Source: Aureivirga marina
GTDB taxonomy: Bacteria; Bacteroidota; Bacteroidia; Flavobacteriales; Flavobacteriaceae
Direction: 5' to 3'
DNA length: 64,000 nt
NCBI RefSeq assembly: GCF_015767265.1
Contig: NZ_JADPIB010000010.1
Coordinates: forward strand, 28,629 to 92,628
Shown: piece after piece, positions 1 through 9,216 of the stretch
Numbering within the stretch: position 1 is the first letter of the stretch
Layout: every line of letters begins with the position of its first letter
Translations under genes and position numbers: made by a program
Notes under the pieces: model-generated
Database searches by the model: none
What the model was told of the DNA's origin: nothing
What the model saw: only the letters and a program-made list of their open reading frames with translations

Positions 1-213
1 AAGCTTGCATTCATAAAAGGAAAAGATATAAATCATAGACTATTTTCTAATGAATTATATACAATAACTTGTTATTATGGTCAAGAAGAAGTGATACTTT
101 ATGAAGGAGAAAATGTTGGAGAAGCTGGAAAAGCTGCAAGGGAATGTTTAAATGATGGAGGTTGTGTAACGACATGCTTATCAAATATGAGTTTTGCTCC
201 AATTAGTCAATAA
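1..213 (+). CDS. C-terminal end of an unrecognised small Cys-containing protein (partial)
   Basis: An open frame enters from the left window edge and stops with TAA at 211-213, giving the last 70 residues of a protein whose start lies outside. The end contains a C-L-N-D-G-G-C motif followed by another Cys. The next gene, 16 bp downstream, has the same pattern at its end (C-M-E-L-D-G-G-C-S-E-V-C), so the two look like diverged tandem paralogues. The intact neighbour is a lipoprotein, which suggests this one may be too, but its N terminus is not visible. Function unknown. Confidence 0.75.
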   Translation, partial: KLAFIKGKDINHRLFSNELYTITCYYGQEEVILYEGENVGEAGKAARECLNDGGCVTTCLSNMSFAPISQ

Positions 214-229
214 TTTTAAAAAATGAAAA

Positions 230-670
230 ATGAGATATTTAAAATTCCTTTTAATATTTGTATTAATAAGTTGCACAAAAGATAAAGAAACAACAACTAC
301 AAATAAAACAATTGTTAGTGAAAGAAATAATTCAAACTTTATCACTTTAACCGAAATTTTCGAAGAAATTCAAGAAATTTCGATTAAAAACAATAATGCT
401 TCCATCGAGTTTCAAATAGAATATGGTAAAAATAGTAAACCATCTCTTCTTAATTATAAAATTTATACAGGAATTCATCCAATAGAACAAGGATTTCAAG
501 TAGATTGCTGGAATGGTGATGGATCTGAAATATTATGGATGGAAACTTATGAAACAATGATTGATGCTTTAGGTGCAGCATATGATTGTATGGAATTAGA
601 TGGAGGTTGTTCAGAAGTATGCAATCTCTACGCTCGATATTATAACCAAAAAATAATAATCAAAAAATAA
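230..670 (+). CDS. Small lipoprotein, paralogue of the preceding partial gene
   Basis: The 146-residue protein starts with a short hydrophobic signal ending in L-I-S-C, a lipobox with the lipidated Cys at residue 15, so it is probably anchored in the envelope. The C-terminal third holds a Cys-rich motif (D-C-M-E-L-D-G-G-C-S-E-V-C) shared with the truncated upstream gene. I recognise no named family. It is followed at once by a strong hairpin terminator. Calling it a lipoprotein is safe; the function is unknown. Confidence 0.8.
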   Translation: MRYLKFLLIFVLISCTKDKETTTTNKTIVSERNNSNFITLTEIFEEIQEISIKNNNASIEFQIEYGKNSKPSLLNYKIYTGIHPIEQGFQVDCWNGDGSEILWMETYETMIDALGAAYDCMELDGGCSEVCNLYARYYNQKIIIKK

Positions 671-674
671 AACA

Positions 675-706
675 AAAATAGCCAAGATTAACTTGGCTAT
701 TTTTTT
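675..706. terminator. Bidirectional intrinsic terminator
   Basis: A perfect 12-bp stem (AAAATAGCCAAG with its complement) around a 5-nt loop, followed by a T run on the plus strand and an A run on the other side. It lies between the converging lipoprotein gene and the EI24 gene and can serve both. Confidence 0.85.
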
Positions 707-724
707 ATAATACTGTGTAAAATT

Positions 725-1477
725 TTATTTATCAAATACCAAATTTAATTGACTCTCCTCTCCTACTTTATCTGCCAAAGAAATAGTTGCAGCAACAGCA
801 CCAAGAGGAACAGAAATTAAAAATCCGAAAAATGGAATCATCGTTAAAAGAAGAAAAACACCACCATTTCCGATTGCTTTCCATTTATTTCCTCTTACAA
901 AAAGAATACTTGCTTTGTATTTATAAAATCTTTCTAGTGTAAAATCCATATTTCCAAAACCTGCATAATAAGCTTGAATTAAAAAGATTAAAACCGTAAA
1001 AACAAGTCCAACAGCTGGAATAAATGTCAAAAATAACAAAGGAACTACCATTCCTAATTCAAAAAAAAGATTTCGAATATTAATTCGGATTCCACGCGAT
1101 AAACTTTCCGAAAATGTAATATTTTGTTCTGAAGCTTTAATTTCTGGATTTAAATGATTTAGAACTTTTTCAGCAACTGGACTCATAAATGGCGCAGAAA
1201 ATGCCATAACAATATGTTTATATACAATTAAACCAAGCATTAAAACAATCATTCCTCCTAGAAAATTACTAACACTTTGAAAAATATCTTTTCCTGTTTC
1301 CCAAATCCAAGCTTTTCCAATCCAAGCACCAATATTATCTGAAAAACCGTAAGCTGAAAAAAGAATTAATGTTCCAACAATAAAGCTAATTAATACTGGA
1401 ACCATCAATGCTCCAAGAAGATTTAGCTTAAAAATTATTGAAATTGCTTTGAAATAGGAATTTATTGACTTAATCAT
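725..1477 (-). CDS. EI24/CysZ-like domain membrane protein
   Basis: A 250-residue integral membrane protein with about four to five hydrophobic segments and the pattern of the EI24 (CysZ-like, formerly etoposide-induced 2.4) family: an N-terminal amphipathic start, a first long TM at about 22-45, a hydrophobic block at 70-95 and a PFMSPVAEKV-like loop at about 96-106. In proteobacteria CysZ carries sulfate, but members in Flavobacteriia are uncharacterised and no sulfur gene lies beside this one. A transport role is therefore only a family guess. It is transcribed alone, converging on the preceding lipoprotein gene. Confidence 0.75.
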   Translation of the reverse strand: MIKSINSYFKAISIIFKLNLLGALMVPVLISFIVGTLILFSAYGFSDNIGAWIGKAWIWETGKDIFQSVSNFLGGMIVLMLGLIVYKHIVMAFSAPFMSPVAEKVLNHLNPEIKASEQNITFSESLSRGIRINIRNLFFELGMVVPLLFLTFIPAVGLVFTVLIFLIQAYYAGFGNMDFTLERFYKYKASILFVRGNKWKAIGNGGVFLLLTMIPFFGFLISVPLGAVAATISLADKVGEESQLNLVFDK

Positions 1478-1570
1478 TTTCTTTATTTTTTAATTGAAAC
1501 ACAATAGTATAGATTTTTTCTAAAATTCTAAAATTCTTTTGTGAATATTTTATATTAAGAAATCGTTGTT

Positions 1571-1578
1571 TAAATTTG
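1571..1578 (+). promoter_or_regulatory. Putative Bacteroidetes -7 box
   Basis: TAAATTTG fits the Bacteroidetes TAnnTTTG -7 element and lies 23 bp before the lipoprotein start at 1602. No good TTG -33 element is seen at the usual distance, so confidence is moderate. Confidence 0.45.
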
Positions 1579-1601
1579 GAAAAATCTAAATTAAAATTGA
1601 T

Positions 1602-2426
1602 ATGAAACCACTTTATTCTATTTCTTTTATTCTTACTTTATTTCTTTTTTTAAGTTGTCATAAAGAATCAAAAATTGAAAAAAAAGGATTTTCTGTTTCA
1701 AGTTCGACAATGAATACAGAGAATCAAACAACTGAAAATAATGAAAAAGAGCCTGATACAAATAAATTTGAAACAAGACCAAAGAAAGTTCTTTTAACGT
1801 ATCATCAAAAGCATCGACTTACACCAATTTTTAAGGTAAACTATCAAAAAATTGAAAAGAAAATTTATAGTTCAGGTGAACCAAAAATCAGACGTTGGGT
1901 TGGAAATATTGGTCATCATTTGACTTATGATTACAATGAAAATGACGGAAATCAATGGAATCAAAACTTTATGCCAGGAATGGCAGCTGCATATGGATAT
2001 AATTTTGTCAATATTTCGCATTTTAATTTTGAAACAAAAAAGCAACATAAATTATTTAAAAATCCAGTTTTAATCAAAACATTTTATTATCCAGCTTATT
2101 CTCAAGACACATTGAATAGTCAGCCAATTCATAGGAATTTTTATATGGTTTCTGTGTATGATGAAGACACAAATAAAGACGGGAAATTAAACACAAAAGA
2201 TTTAAGAAGAATCTATTCATTTGATTTAGAAGGAAAAAATAAGAAAGCTTTAGTTCCTAAAGATTATTCAATTTTAAGTTCTCAGTATGATTCTGGTCTA
2301 GATTATATGTATATTTATACTATCAAGGATGAAAATAAAAATGGAAAAAAAGATACATCCGAAGCCAGAGAAATATTTTGGGTTGACATGAAAAACCCAG
2401 AGAACAACGGAAAACTTTATGAATGA
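1602..2426 (+). CDS. Lipoprotein with EF-hand-like DxNxDG segments
   Basis: A 274-residue protein with a lipoprotein signal (F-L-S-C, Cys at about residue 19) and a low-complexity Asn/Glu/Thr linker at about 30-60. The body is of unknown fold. Two calcium-loop-like segments lie near the C terminus (D-E-D-T-N-K-D-G-K-L-N and D-E-N-K-N-G-K-K-D), so Ca2+ binding is plausible. The last 8 bases overlap the start of the next gene, which suggests translational coupling. The surroundings give no clue to its role. Confidence 0.75.
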   Translation: MKPLYSISFILTLFLFLSCHKESKIEKKGFSVSSSTMNTENQTTENNEKEPDTNKFETRPKKVLLTYHQKHRLTPIFKVNYQKIEKKIYSSGEPKIRRWVGNIGHHLTYDYNENDGNQWNQNFMPGMAAAYGYNFVNISHFNFETKKQHKLFKNPVLIKTFYYPAYSQDTLNSQPIHRNFYMVSVYDEDTNKDGKLNTKDLRRIYSFDLEGKNKKALVPKDYSILSSQYDSGLDYMYIYTIKDENKNGKKDTSEAREIFWVDMKNPENNGKLYE

Positions 2427-2967
2427 TATCAATATACATTTTCAACTTAAAGAATCAGATTTTTTAGCATATCAAATGTATGAATCATCCATTTCTAAAC
2501 TTCAAAAAAGGAAAAGGATGATTTCTCGGTATGCAATTACTTTAGTTTATATTGTATTTGCTTTATTTTCCATGATGCATTATCAAAAACCTGTTTTGGT
2601 GATTGCAATTGTAATTGTTGCGTTTATTTGGTTTCTTTTTTATCCGACTTATTCTCGATATCAATACAAAAATCATTTTCAAAAACATATAGAAGCACAT
2701 TTTCAAAAAAGAATTAATCAAGATGTGGAAATTCAAGTAAACGAAGAAGGAATTTATACAAAAGATTATTCTTTTGAAGGAAAAATTAATAAAAGGCAAA
2801 TCAAAGAATTAATCGAAACTAAAGATCATTTTTTTGTACGTTTAACAACAGAATTATCTTTAATTATTCCTAAAAGAGCTGTGGAAAACAAACGTGAATT
2901 TGCAGATACAATTGTGAATGAATTTCATGCAATTTACACAAACGCAATTAATTGGAAATGGAGTTAA
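2419..2967 (+). CDS. YcxB-like membrane protein
   Basis: The 182-residue protein has a short N-terminal cytoplasmic stretch, two adjacent TM helices at about 37-52 and 58-76, and a soluble C-terminal domain with the layout of the YcxB-like family (E-E-G-I-Y around 115-120, then an I-K-E-L-I-E-T-K-D-H-F-F strand pair and a late I-I-P-K-R-A motif). The family has no established biochemical function. The start overlaps the upstream lipoprotein gene, so the two form a bicistron. Confidence 0.75.
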   Translation: MNDINIHFQLKESDFLAYQMYESSISKLQKRKRMISRYAITLVYIVFALFSMMHYQKPVLVIAIVIVAFIWFLFYPTYSRYQYKNHFQKHIEAHFQKRINQDVEIQVNEEGIYTKDYSFEGKINKRQIKELIETKDHFFVRLTTELSLIIPKRAVENKREFADTIVNEFHAIYTNAINWKWS

Positions 2968-3155
2968 AAAAAACCTATTCTTCGCAATATTTGCTCAAAA
3001 TAGGTATTCTAGATAGCTAATGTGAATTTTCTAATGTTATATATTTTCACCTTTTCTTTTTTGTCTTAGATGTAAGTTTTGGTCAATTTTAAAACCAAAA
3101 TTGATCCAATCAAATTTAAATTATACATTTTAGTTAAAATTGTAAAAAATGGACA

Positions 3156-3962
3156 TTATATAAATTCAAACAAAATTTTTTCTTTGGAGATATAAGAGAT
3201 ATTTTTAAAAAAATCTTTTGGTTGTTTTTGTGTTAATTCTTTAAAAAAGTTGCTAAAATGAGCTTGATCAAAGAAACCTAAAGCATAAGCAATTTCAGTT
3301 AAATTTTCTTCATTTGATTTCTTTTCCATATTCTCAATTGCATTTCTTAAACGAATAACTTGAAACAAAGAATTTGGTGAAGTTCCACAAATATTTTTAA
3401 ATGCTCGATACATTGTTTTATAAGAAACTTCTTTGAAAAAAAGTTCTTTTATGTCATTTTCCAACATTCCTTCCACACATTCTATAATATTTTCTGTGTA
3501 CTTTTTAGGTTTATAATTGGAAAGAAAAAAATCTTCAATTAAGCTGATTTTTTCTGGATATTTTTTGTCATTAAAATTCGGATTCGTTTGAAAAAAGTCA
3601 AACATAAAATCAGAATAATCCATCACAATATTTGCATCATAATTGGAAAAATCTTTTAAAAACTGCGAAAAACCATAAGGTTTAAAAATAATATTAAACG
3701 TCTTAAATTCTCCATGAAATTTAATCAAAACTGGTTTTTTATACACATTTATAGAATAATACTTTTGATCATAATTTTCATCTTTTACAATTTCTACAGC
3801 ATCATTTTCGTAATAAATTCTTCCATTTTGCACCAAACAAGTAGGAATTAAAGCATTCGGGAAAGCGATATAATGTTCATTTTTAATAGAGGCTTCATAG
3901 TAGCAGCGAATGTATTTTTTTAAAATAGCATCTTTAGGGTATTCAATATTTATTTCCATCAC
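3156..3962 (-). CDS. AraC-family transcriptional regulator
   Basis: In this 268-residue protein the last 100 or so residues form an AraC-type double helix-turn-helix. The second HTH is typical (L-T-E-I-A-Y-A-L-G-F-F-D-Q-A-H-F-S-N-F-F-K at about 222-242, followed by Q-P-K-D-F). The N-terminal 150 residues resemble the cupin-like sensor found in many Bacteroidetes AraC proteins; its ligand cannot be read from sequence. The gene stands alone, and AT-rich non-coding DNA lies upstream of it (3963-4440). Confidence 0.85.
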   Translation of the reverse strand: MMEINIEYPKDAILKKYIRCYYEASIKNEHYIAFPNALIPTCLVQNGRIYYENDAVEIVKDENYDQKYYSINVYKKPVLIKFHGEFKTFNIIFKPYGFSQFLKDFSNYDANIVMDYSDFMFDFFQTNPNFNDKKYPEKISLIEDFFLSNYKPKKYTENIIECVEGMLENDIKELFFKEVSYKTMYRAFKNICGTSPNSLFQVIRLRNAIENMEKKSNEENLTEIAYALGFFDQAHFSNFFKELTQKQPKDFFKNISYISKEKILFEFI

Positions 3963-4440
3963 ATTTTTATTTGATTCATTTAATAACGAGAAATGTTATT
4001 CATAAATTTCCTAAATGTAATCTATATTGTTTTTAAAAGATAATTTTTCACTAATATTTCAATCAAAAAATAAAAATTCATTCCTATTTGATATCATTTT
4101 CTATAAGAAATCATTTTTTATATTCATTTTTTCAAAAAATTAATATTTATAAGTATAAAAGTTAGTTTTCACAGTTGAAATGCATTTAAAAACGGATTAT
4201 TTAATCAAATACTTGAAATTCTATATCTTCTTTTATAAATTCATCTAATTTTAATTCAAAAAAATGTAAGCTTAAAATCAAAAAAAACAACTAATTAAAA
4301 TCATTTAAATACTTTATTTAAAAAATTAAAATTGATTTCCCTTAATTTCATTTATTTTATTTTTCATCAAAAATTATTTAATTTTTTATTGATTTTTCAA
4401 AAACTTAGAGATAAATTCACTAAAAATCAAATTAATTATT
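3963..4440. other. AT-rich intergenic region, no gene seen
   Basis: 478 bp with A/T runs in all frames, no credible reading frame, no tRNA-like fold and no strong hairpin. It must hold the promoters of the diverging AraC gene and T9SS gene, but I cannot place a convincing -7/-33 pair. Confidence 0.5.
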
Positions 4441-5961
4441 ATGAAAAAACTATTAGTCTTATTTCTATTCGTTTTAATAACGAATAATTTAGTTGCACAA
4501 TATGATGTGAAATCCATCAATTATGTTGAATATTTTGGCGATGAAAATGTTCAATTTAATTCTGATGACAAATTTTCTGATGACATACCATTGCCGTTTG
4601 ATTTTAATTTCTATGGAACTGATTTCAATGAAGTTATGGTTGGTACCAATGGAAGAGTTTCATTTTATACTAGCTTATCTGGATTTTTTAGTCATTGGAA
4701 AATTGAAGTAAATTATACCTTACCTAATGTTTCTAGTACTTTCGGAATTGCAAATACAATTTATGGTTTATATCATGATATGGATAATTTTACGACAGAT
4801 GAACCAGGAGCAATTACTACTGCCGTATTTGGTGAAGCACCTTTTCGTAAATTTATTGTGACTTATGATGATATTCCTCATTTTCATCATAATTGTACAG
4901 AAATTAAATCTACTTTTCAAGTTATACTTTTTGAAGGATTAAATTTTATTGATGTTCATATCAAAAATAAAGGTGTATGTTCTGAATGGAATGATGGTCG
5001 AGCAATAATTGGGATTCAAGATGAAGAAGGAATTAATTATAGTTCGCCAGAAGGTAGAAATAATTTTATTGAAGAATTAGAAGAAGAATCTTGGAGATTT
5101 ATTTATTATAATGGAACATATGAAGCTTTTATTTGTGGAAATTCTGCAACAACTATCTCTTTGGAAGATTTTCAAAGTTTGACTTCTGTATATCAATTAA
5201 ACGATACAGAATTTTATGTTTATACTTCTGAAGCAGACGCTTTAGCAAATACAAATCCTATTGCTTTTCCTTTTGAAATTATGTATCCTTTACAAGAGCT
5301 TTTTGTAAATGTAAATGGAAGTGTCTTTAATGTGATGATTAACTCTGTTGATTGTTCAAATTTGGATAATGATGATGATGGACTTTCTGCGGAAGAAGAA
5401 GATCTTAATGGAAATGGAATTTTATCTGATGATGATACTGACAATGATGGAATTCCTAATTTCTTAGATTCTGATGATGACAATGATTATATTTTAACAA
5501 ATCAGGAATTGGTTTTCCCAGAAGGAATTACAACTACAGAAGTTACAATTTTAGACACAGATAATGATGGTATTCCAAATCATATTGACACAGATGATGA
5601 TAATGATGGTATTCCAACGATGCATGAAGATGTAAACGGAAATGGAAATTATGAAGATGATGATGAAGATGAAGATGGAATTCCAAACTATTTAGATAAT
5701 AATGCTTTAAATATTGAAAATGTAACTATTTCAAATCATCGTATTTTTCCAAATCCTTTTAAGGATAAATTATTCTTAAATCAATCTTTTGAAAATGCTA
5801 CAATTAAAATTATAAACACAGATGGACAAATTATTTTAGAAAAAAGAATCAATAATTCTGTTTCTTCAATTAATACAGAAAAATTACCAACTGGAATTTA
5901 TCAAATCATTTTGATTACAGATAAAGAAACTGAAAGCTACAAAATGCTAAAAATCAAATAA
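4441..5961 (+). CDS. T9SS-secreted protein with Ca-binding (thrombospondin type 3-like) repeats
   Basis: The 506-residue protein has a signal peptide ending near V-A-Q (residues 1-20) and a large N-terminal beta-rich region to about 290. Acidic D-x-D-x-D-G repeats of the thrombospondin type 3 kind follow at about 305-420, for example D-T-D-N-D-G-I-P-N. A type A T9SS sorting domain closes it at about 430-506 (F-P-N-P-F near its start, T-G-I-Y-Q-I and a basic K-M-L-K-I-K end). Such proteins pass the outer membrane through the type IX system and are either bound to the surface or released; the acidic repeats bind calcium in known members. No enzymatic domain is recognised. Confidence 0.9.
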   Translation: MKKLLVLFLFVLITNNLVAQYDVKSINYVEYFGDENVQFNSDDKFSDDIPLPFDFNFYGTDFNEVMVGTNGRVSFYTSLSGFFSHWKIEVNYTLPNVSSTFGIANTIYGLYHDMDNFTTDEPGAITTAVFGEAPFRKFIVTYDDIPHFHHNCTEIKSTFQVILFEGLNFIDVHIKNKGVCSEWNDGRAIIGIQDEEGINYSSPEGRNNFIEELEEESWRFIYYNGTYEAFICGNSATTISLEDFQSLTSVYQLNDTEFYVYTSEADALANTNPIAFPFEIMYPLQELFVNVNGSVFNVMINSVDCSNLDNDDDGLSAEEEDLNGNGILSDDDTDNDGIPNFLDSDDDNDYILTNQELVFPEGITTTEVTILDTDNDGIPNHIDTDDDNDGIPTMHEDVNGNGNYEDDDEDEDGIPNYLDNNALNIENVTISNHRIFPNPFKDKLFLNQSFENATIKIINTDGQIILEKRINNSVSSINTEKLPTGIYQIILITDKETESYKMLKIK

Positions 5962-5968
5962 AAATAGA

Positions 5969-5995
5969 AAGCTCCTTCTTCAAGGAGCTTTTTTC
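5969..5995. terminator. Bidirectional intrinsic terminator
   Basis: AAGCTCCTT and its complement AAGGAGCTT around a tiny loop, then TTTTTC on the plus strand and an A-rich flank for the minus strand. It lies between the converging T9SS protein and kinase genes. Confidence 0.85.
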
Positions 5996-5996
5996 T

Positions 5997-6983
5997 TTAA
6001 ATCTTAATTACATTAAATTCCATCCATTGATGTACAATTTGAATCCAAAATTTCAGAAATTCTTCACTTAAAAAATGATTCGAAAAATCGTCAAACCGTT
6101 CCACATGAATTCCTGTATAATGAAGCCAAATTGCCAAACCACCAAGTGGAATTAACCTTTTTTCTTCTTCTGTAATTTTTAATACAGATTCATATCCATT
6201 ATAAAATGCTTCTCTTTTATCTTCAAAAGAAGTTTTATTAGATTCATTTTTAAAAAGCAACATTAAAGCATAAGATAAATCTAGAAACAGCCAACCATTT
6301 CCACAATTATCAAAATCAAAAAAAGTAAAATCTCCATGTTCATTTTTCTTCATATTTTGATACCATAAATCTAAATGCACAATTCCAGATTTTAAGTCAT
6401 TCTGCTTTGCTTTTCTAAATTCTTCTGTAATTTTTTCATTTGCTCTTTTAAAATAATTCATTTCAGAAAGTTCTTCTGAAAACATTTCTTTTGATTTTTC
6501 ATAAGCCCAACCGATTAGATTTTCTGCTGTATATGTTTTTCTTTTTAAAGACTTATTTTCTACCAATTGATGCATTTTCCCGATTGTTTCTCCTAATTTA
6601 AAACAATCATTTTCGTTTGGATTTCTTACAAATTCTCCTTCTGCATATGAAAATAAAACAGTAAAACGATTTCCTTCTGGAGCTTCTATTTCTTGTATAA
6701 AATTTTCATTTTTATCTGAAATTGGAACTGAAACTAAAATTCCATTTTCTTTTAAATAATTCAAAAGTTTTAACTCTTCTTCAATCTCAAAATTTGTTCG
6801 CCAATTTTTAAAATAAACTCTAAAAACAAATTTCTTTTCATTGATAGAAATTAAATAATTATGACTTATTCCTGTCTTTAAAATAGATGCTTTTACAGTT
6901 TCTTTTATATCGAATGTTTCTTTTACAAATTCAGAAATAAACGAAGGAGCTAAAATTGAACTGGCAATTTGATAATTTTTCAT
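5997..6983 (-). CDS. APH-family phosphotransferase (homoserine kinase type II-like)
   Basis: The 328-residue protein has an aminoglycoside phosphotransferase fold: an N-lobe with K-F-V-F-R-V-Y, a catalytic loop with H-L-D-L-W-Y-Q-N-M (about 208-216) and a metal-binding F-F-D-F-D-N-C (about 221-227) equivalent to DFD. The family phosphorylates small alcohols or amines (homoserine, choline, aminoglycosides). The substrate here is not evident, and no resistance or threonine genes flank it. It is single, with a terminator shared with the converging T9SS gene. Confidence 0.85.
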   Translation of the reverse strand: MKNYQIASSILAPSFISEFVKETFDIKETVKASILKTGISHNYLISINEKKFVFRVYFKNWRTNFEIEEELKLLNYLKENGILVSVPISDKNENFIQEIEAPEGNRFTVLFSYAEGEFVRNPNENDCFKLGETIGKMHQLVENKSLKRKTYTAENLIGWAYEKSKEMFSEELSEMNYFKRANEKITEEFRKAKQNDLKSGIVHLDLWYQNMKKNEHGDFTFFDFDNCGNGWLFLDLSYALMLLFKNESNKTSFEDKREAFYNGYESVLKITEEEKRLIPLGGLAIWLHYTGIHVERFDDFSNHFLSEEFLKFWIQIVHQWMEFNVIKI

Positions 6984-7084
6984 TTTACAATAAGCTTTTA
7001 TTAATCTTTAAGTTACGTTTCCTTTTTAATTTGAGAAAACGGATGCGAATGTACTAATTATTAGATATTTACCAATGAATTTCC

Positions 7085-7092
7085 TAAATTTG
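7085..7092 (+). promoter_or_regulatory. Putative -7 box that decides the next start
   Basis: TAAATTTG fits TAnnTTTG. It lies inside the longest open frame (ATG at 7075) and 15 bp before the second ATG at 7108. If it is used, 7108 is the real start and the 5' UTR is only about 10 nt. Confidence 0.45.
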
Positions 7093-7107
7093 AAAAAAAA
7101 TAAAAAA

Positions 7108-7557
7108 ATGAGAGAAGATTTTGTCGAAATTGAAGAAGAAATTCATTCTAATTCAAGACCTATAATGGCTTGGACACCTAAATTTAAAGAAAAAAGAAAA
7201 ATTCAAATCGATTTAGAAATTTTCAAAGAAATTGTACCAATTATTGCAGAACAAATTGATTTTGATTTTAAATCTGAAGAAGAAAATTGCTTTACATATA
7301 CTCGTAAAGATCGATATGATAATCTTACCGAATTAATTGAAATCACACATTCAGAAGAATTTATTTTATGTAAAAGCACGTCTTTACGTGAAGATATTGA
7401 TGATTATGGACAAAATGAAACAAGAGTTCGTTTATTTTTTCACGCTTTTGAAATCATTGGAAGTGAATTGTATTTGGATGAAAATTTTATTCCTGAACAA
7501 CCTAAATCTTTCATTGAAATATTTATTGAAAAAATGAAAGGATTATTCCAAAAGTAA
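7108..7557 (+). CDS. Unrecognised cytoplasmic protein
   Basis: About 149 residues from the chosen start (160 from an upstream ATG at 7075, which a promoter-like box interrupts). It is acidic and soluble with no signal or TM segment, rich in Glu/Ile/Phe with mixed alpha/beta character. I recognise no domain. It lies head-to-tail with another orphan at 7600, but 42 bp apart with no sign of coupling. Confidence 0.65.
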   Translation: MREDFVEIEEEIHSNSRPIMAWTPKFKEKRKIQIDLEIFKEIVPIIAEQIDFDFKSEEENCFTYTRKDRYDNLTELIEITHSEEFILCKSTSLREDIDDYGQNETRVRLFFHAFEIIGSELYLDENFIPEQPKSFIEIFIEKMKGLFQK

Positions 7558-7599
7558 TTTCTATTTTTACACAAATATTGCTATCAATTTTTATTACCT

Positions 7600-8127
7600 A
7601 TGAAAAGGTCTATTTTATTATTATTAGTTATCATTACGAATGTTTCTTGCGCAAGTTATCAGGGAGGAACAAAGCCAAAACTAAAATTATCGAAAGATAA
7701 AATTTTAGTAAAACGAACTTCAATTCACAACGATTTCCTTTCGGGAAATTTTACAGAATTAAAATTTTCTTACAATAATGAAGTCGAAAAAGTTATTTTT
7801 TCAAAAAAAGGAGTTTTTGACAAATTTGGTAAATGGGATAAAGATTTTTATCTAAATAACACCTCTGTTTATCTTTGGGATAATGTCAAATTATTTCCAA
7901 ATTCTGATGAGATTTTTTCGATTTTAGCTTTCGGAACAGATAGTCCAAATTTCTACACAAGTTCTATCATTATTTTCGATTCAAAAGGTCAAGATGTTAT
8001 CAAAACACATCCAAAATGGAAAAACAAAATTATTGATTTCTATGTAGACTTAGTTAACAATATGGATTATTCCAACAGAAAATTTAATAATGTGAATAGA
8101 AGAGCAATTCAAAGTACATTGAATTAA
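7600..8127 (+). CDS. Putative lipoprotein of unknown function
   Basis: The 175-residue protein has a hydrophobic leader ending in V-S-C-A (Cys at about 17), consistent with a lipobox. The mature part has no recognised domain and looks beta-rich with many Lys/Asn/Phe residues. It is a single gene, followed by an imperfect terminator-like hairpin. Confidence 0.65.
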   Translation: MKRSILLLLVIITNVSCASYQGGTKPKLKLSKDKILVKRTSIHNDFLSGNFTELKFSYNNEVEKVIFSKKGVFDKFGKWDKDFYLNNTSVYLWDNVKLFPNSDEIFSILAFGTDSPNFYTSSIIIFDSKGQDVIKTHPKWKNKIIDFYVDLVNNMDYSNRKFNNVNRRAIQSTLN

Positions 8128-8131
8128 AAAA

Positions 8132-8178
8132 TAAGAGATAGAATAAAAATTATTTTCAGCTTTGTTCTGTCTCTTTTA
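8132..8178 (+). terminator. Probable intrinsic terminator
   Basis: AAGAGATAGAA pairs with TTCTGTCTCTT (one G-T pair) across a 22-nt loop, followed by a short T tract. The large loop lowers confidence. Confidence 0.5.
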
Positions 8179-8229
8179 CTTTAATAGAGTTTAAAATTTC
8201 ATTAATTTCGCCATCTCAAAATTTATCAC

Positions 8230-8757
8230 ATGAAATTCATTAAATCTTTATTAATTGTATTCGCTTTATGTCTTGGTTCTGTTTATATTTTTTATTGGGA
8301 TATTGGCGACAGATTACTTTTAGATAAACTAGACAAAACAGAGCAATTAAAACTTGCCAAACCTAGAAATACAATTAAAGAGAATTATAAAAAGGAATTC
8401 AATAATCCAAAATTTAATTTTCCTAATAAAGAAGTTTCAGAAGTAAAAATCTATAAAAACACACCTGTTATAAGTCGTTTTTCAGCAGAAACTTTAAATA
8501 AAAAACAACAAAAGGAAATTATTCAATTCTTTAATAATCCAGAGAATTTTAGTTTTGAAAAAACTTCATGGAAAATTCCAGATGCAGAATATATTATCCG
8601 ATTTTTTGATAAAAAAGAAGAAGAAATTGGTAAAGTTTGGCTTTGTTTAAATAATTGTGGAGCTGTAAAATCTATTCCTTTTTCTGCTAAGATGAAATTT
8701 GGTAGTTTGAGTGAAGTTGGGAAAGAGAGGATTGAAATGATTCTAGAAGAAAAATAA
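8230..8757 (+). CDS. Membrane-anchored protein of unknown function
   Basis: 175 residues with one N-terminal hydrophobic segment (about 5-24, no lipobox Cys) that is either an uncleaved anchor or a signal, then a soluble domain with two Cys in C-L-N-N-C at about 138-142. No family is recognised. It leads a run of three small same-strand genes (8230-9588) separated by 10 and 20 bp, which suggests one transcript. Confidence 0.65.
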   Translation: MKFIKSLLIVFALCLGSVYIFYWDIGDRLLLDKLDKTEQLKLAKPRNTIKENYKKEFNNPKFNFPNKEVSEVKIYKNTPVISRFSAETLNKKQQKEIIQFFNNPENFSFEKTSWKIPDAEYIIRFFDKKEEEIGKVWLCLNNCGAVKSIPFSAKMKFGSLSEVGKERIEMILEEK

Positions 8758-8767
8758 ACTTTTATTT

Positions 8768-9196
8768 ATGAGCAAAATAATGAATATTGGAAAATTCCAA
8801 GCCTTTATATTTTCAGTTTTTTTAAACATATTAATAAAACCACCTTTTCCTCTTTATTTAATTTCTGGATTATTATTAATTCTATTTATGTTTTTAATAA
8901 TGTATTATTCATTTGATGAAAAAACGCAAAACTTAAAGTTATTTGGACTTTTATTAAAAAACCACATAATTATTGCTGTTTTATCTTTTATTATTGCAGT
9001 ATTAGGTTCTCTATTTATTAGTGAATATTTTGAATATTTTTCGGTAATTCTAATTTTTGAATATTTTTATTTCGCGTATAGAGTTGTCAAAATTCATTAT
9101 TCTAATTTATCTAAAATTCTCAAATTTCTCATTGTTTGTATATCACCAATAACATCCATATTTGTGTTATTTTTACCTTTAGATAAAAATAAATAA
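8768..9196 (+). CDS. Small four-TM membrane protein
   Basis: 142 residues, almost entirely hydrophobic, with about four predicted TM helices and a positively charged end (D-K-N-K). There is no catalytic signature or recognised family. It lies 10 bp after the previous gene and is probably co-transcribed with it. Confidence 0.6.
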   Translation: MSKIMNIGKFQAFIFSVFLNILIKPPFPLYLISGLLLILFMFLIMYYSFDEKTQNLKLFGLLLKNHIIIAVLSFIIAVLGSLFISEYFEYFSVILIFEYFYFAYRVVKIHYSNLSKILKFLIVCISPITSIFVLFLPLDKNK

Positions 9197-9216
9197 TATA
9201 TTACAAAAAATAAAAA

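Noticed and set aside
5220..5483. Minus-strand frame rich in Ser opposite the acidic repeats
   Set aside because: Antisense of the Asp-rich repeats of the T9SS protein; no start signals.
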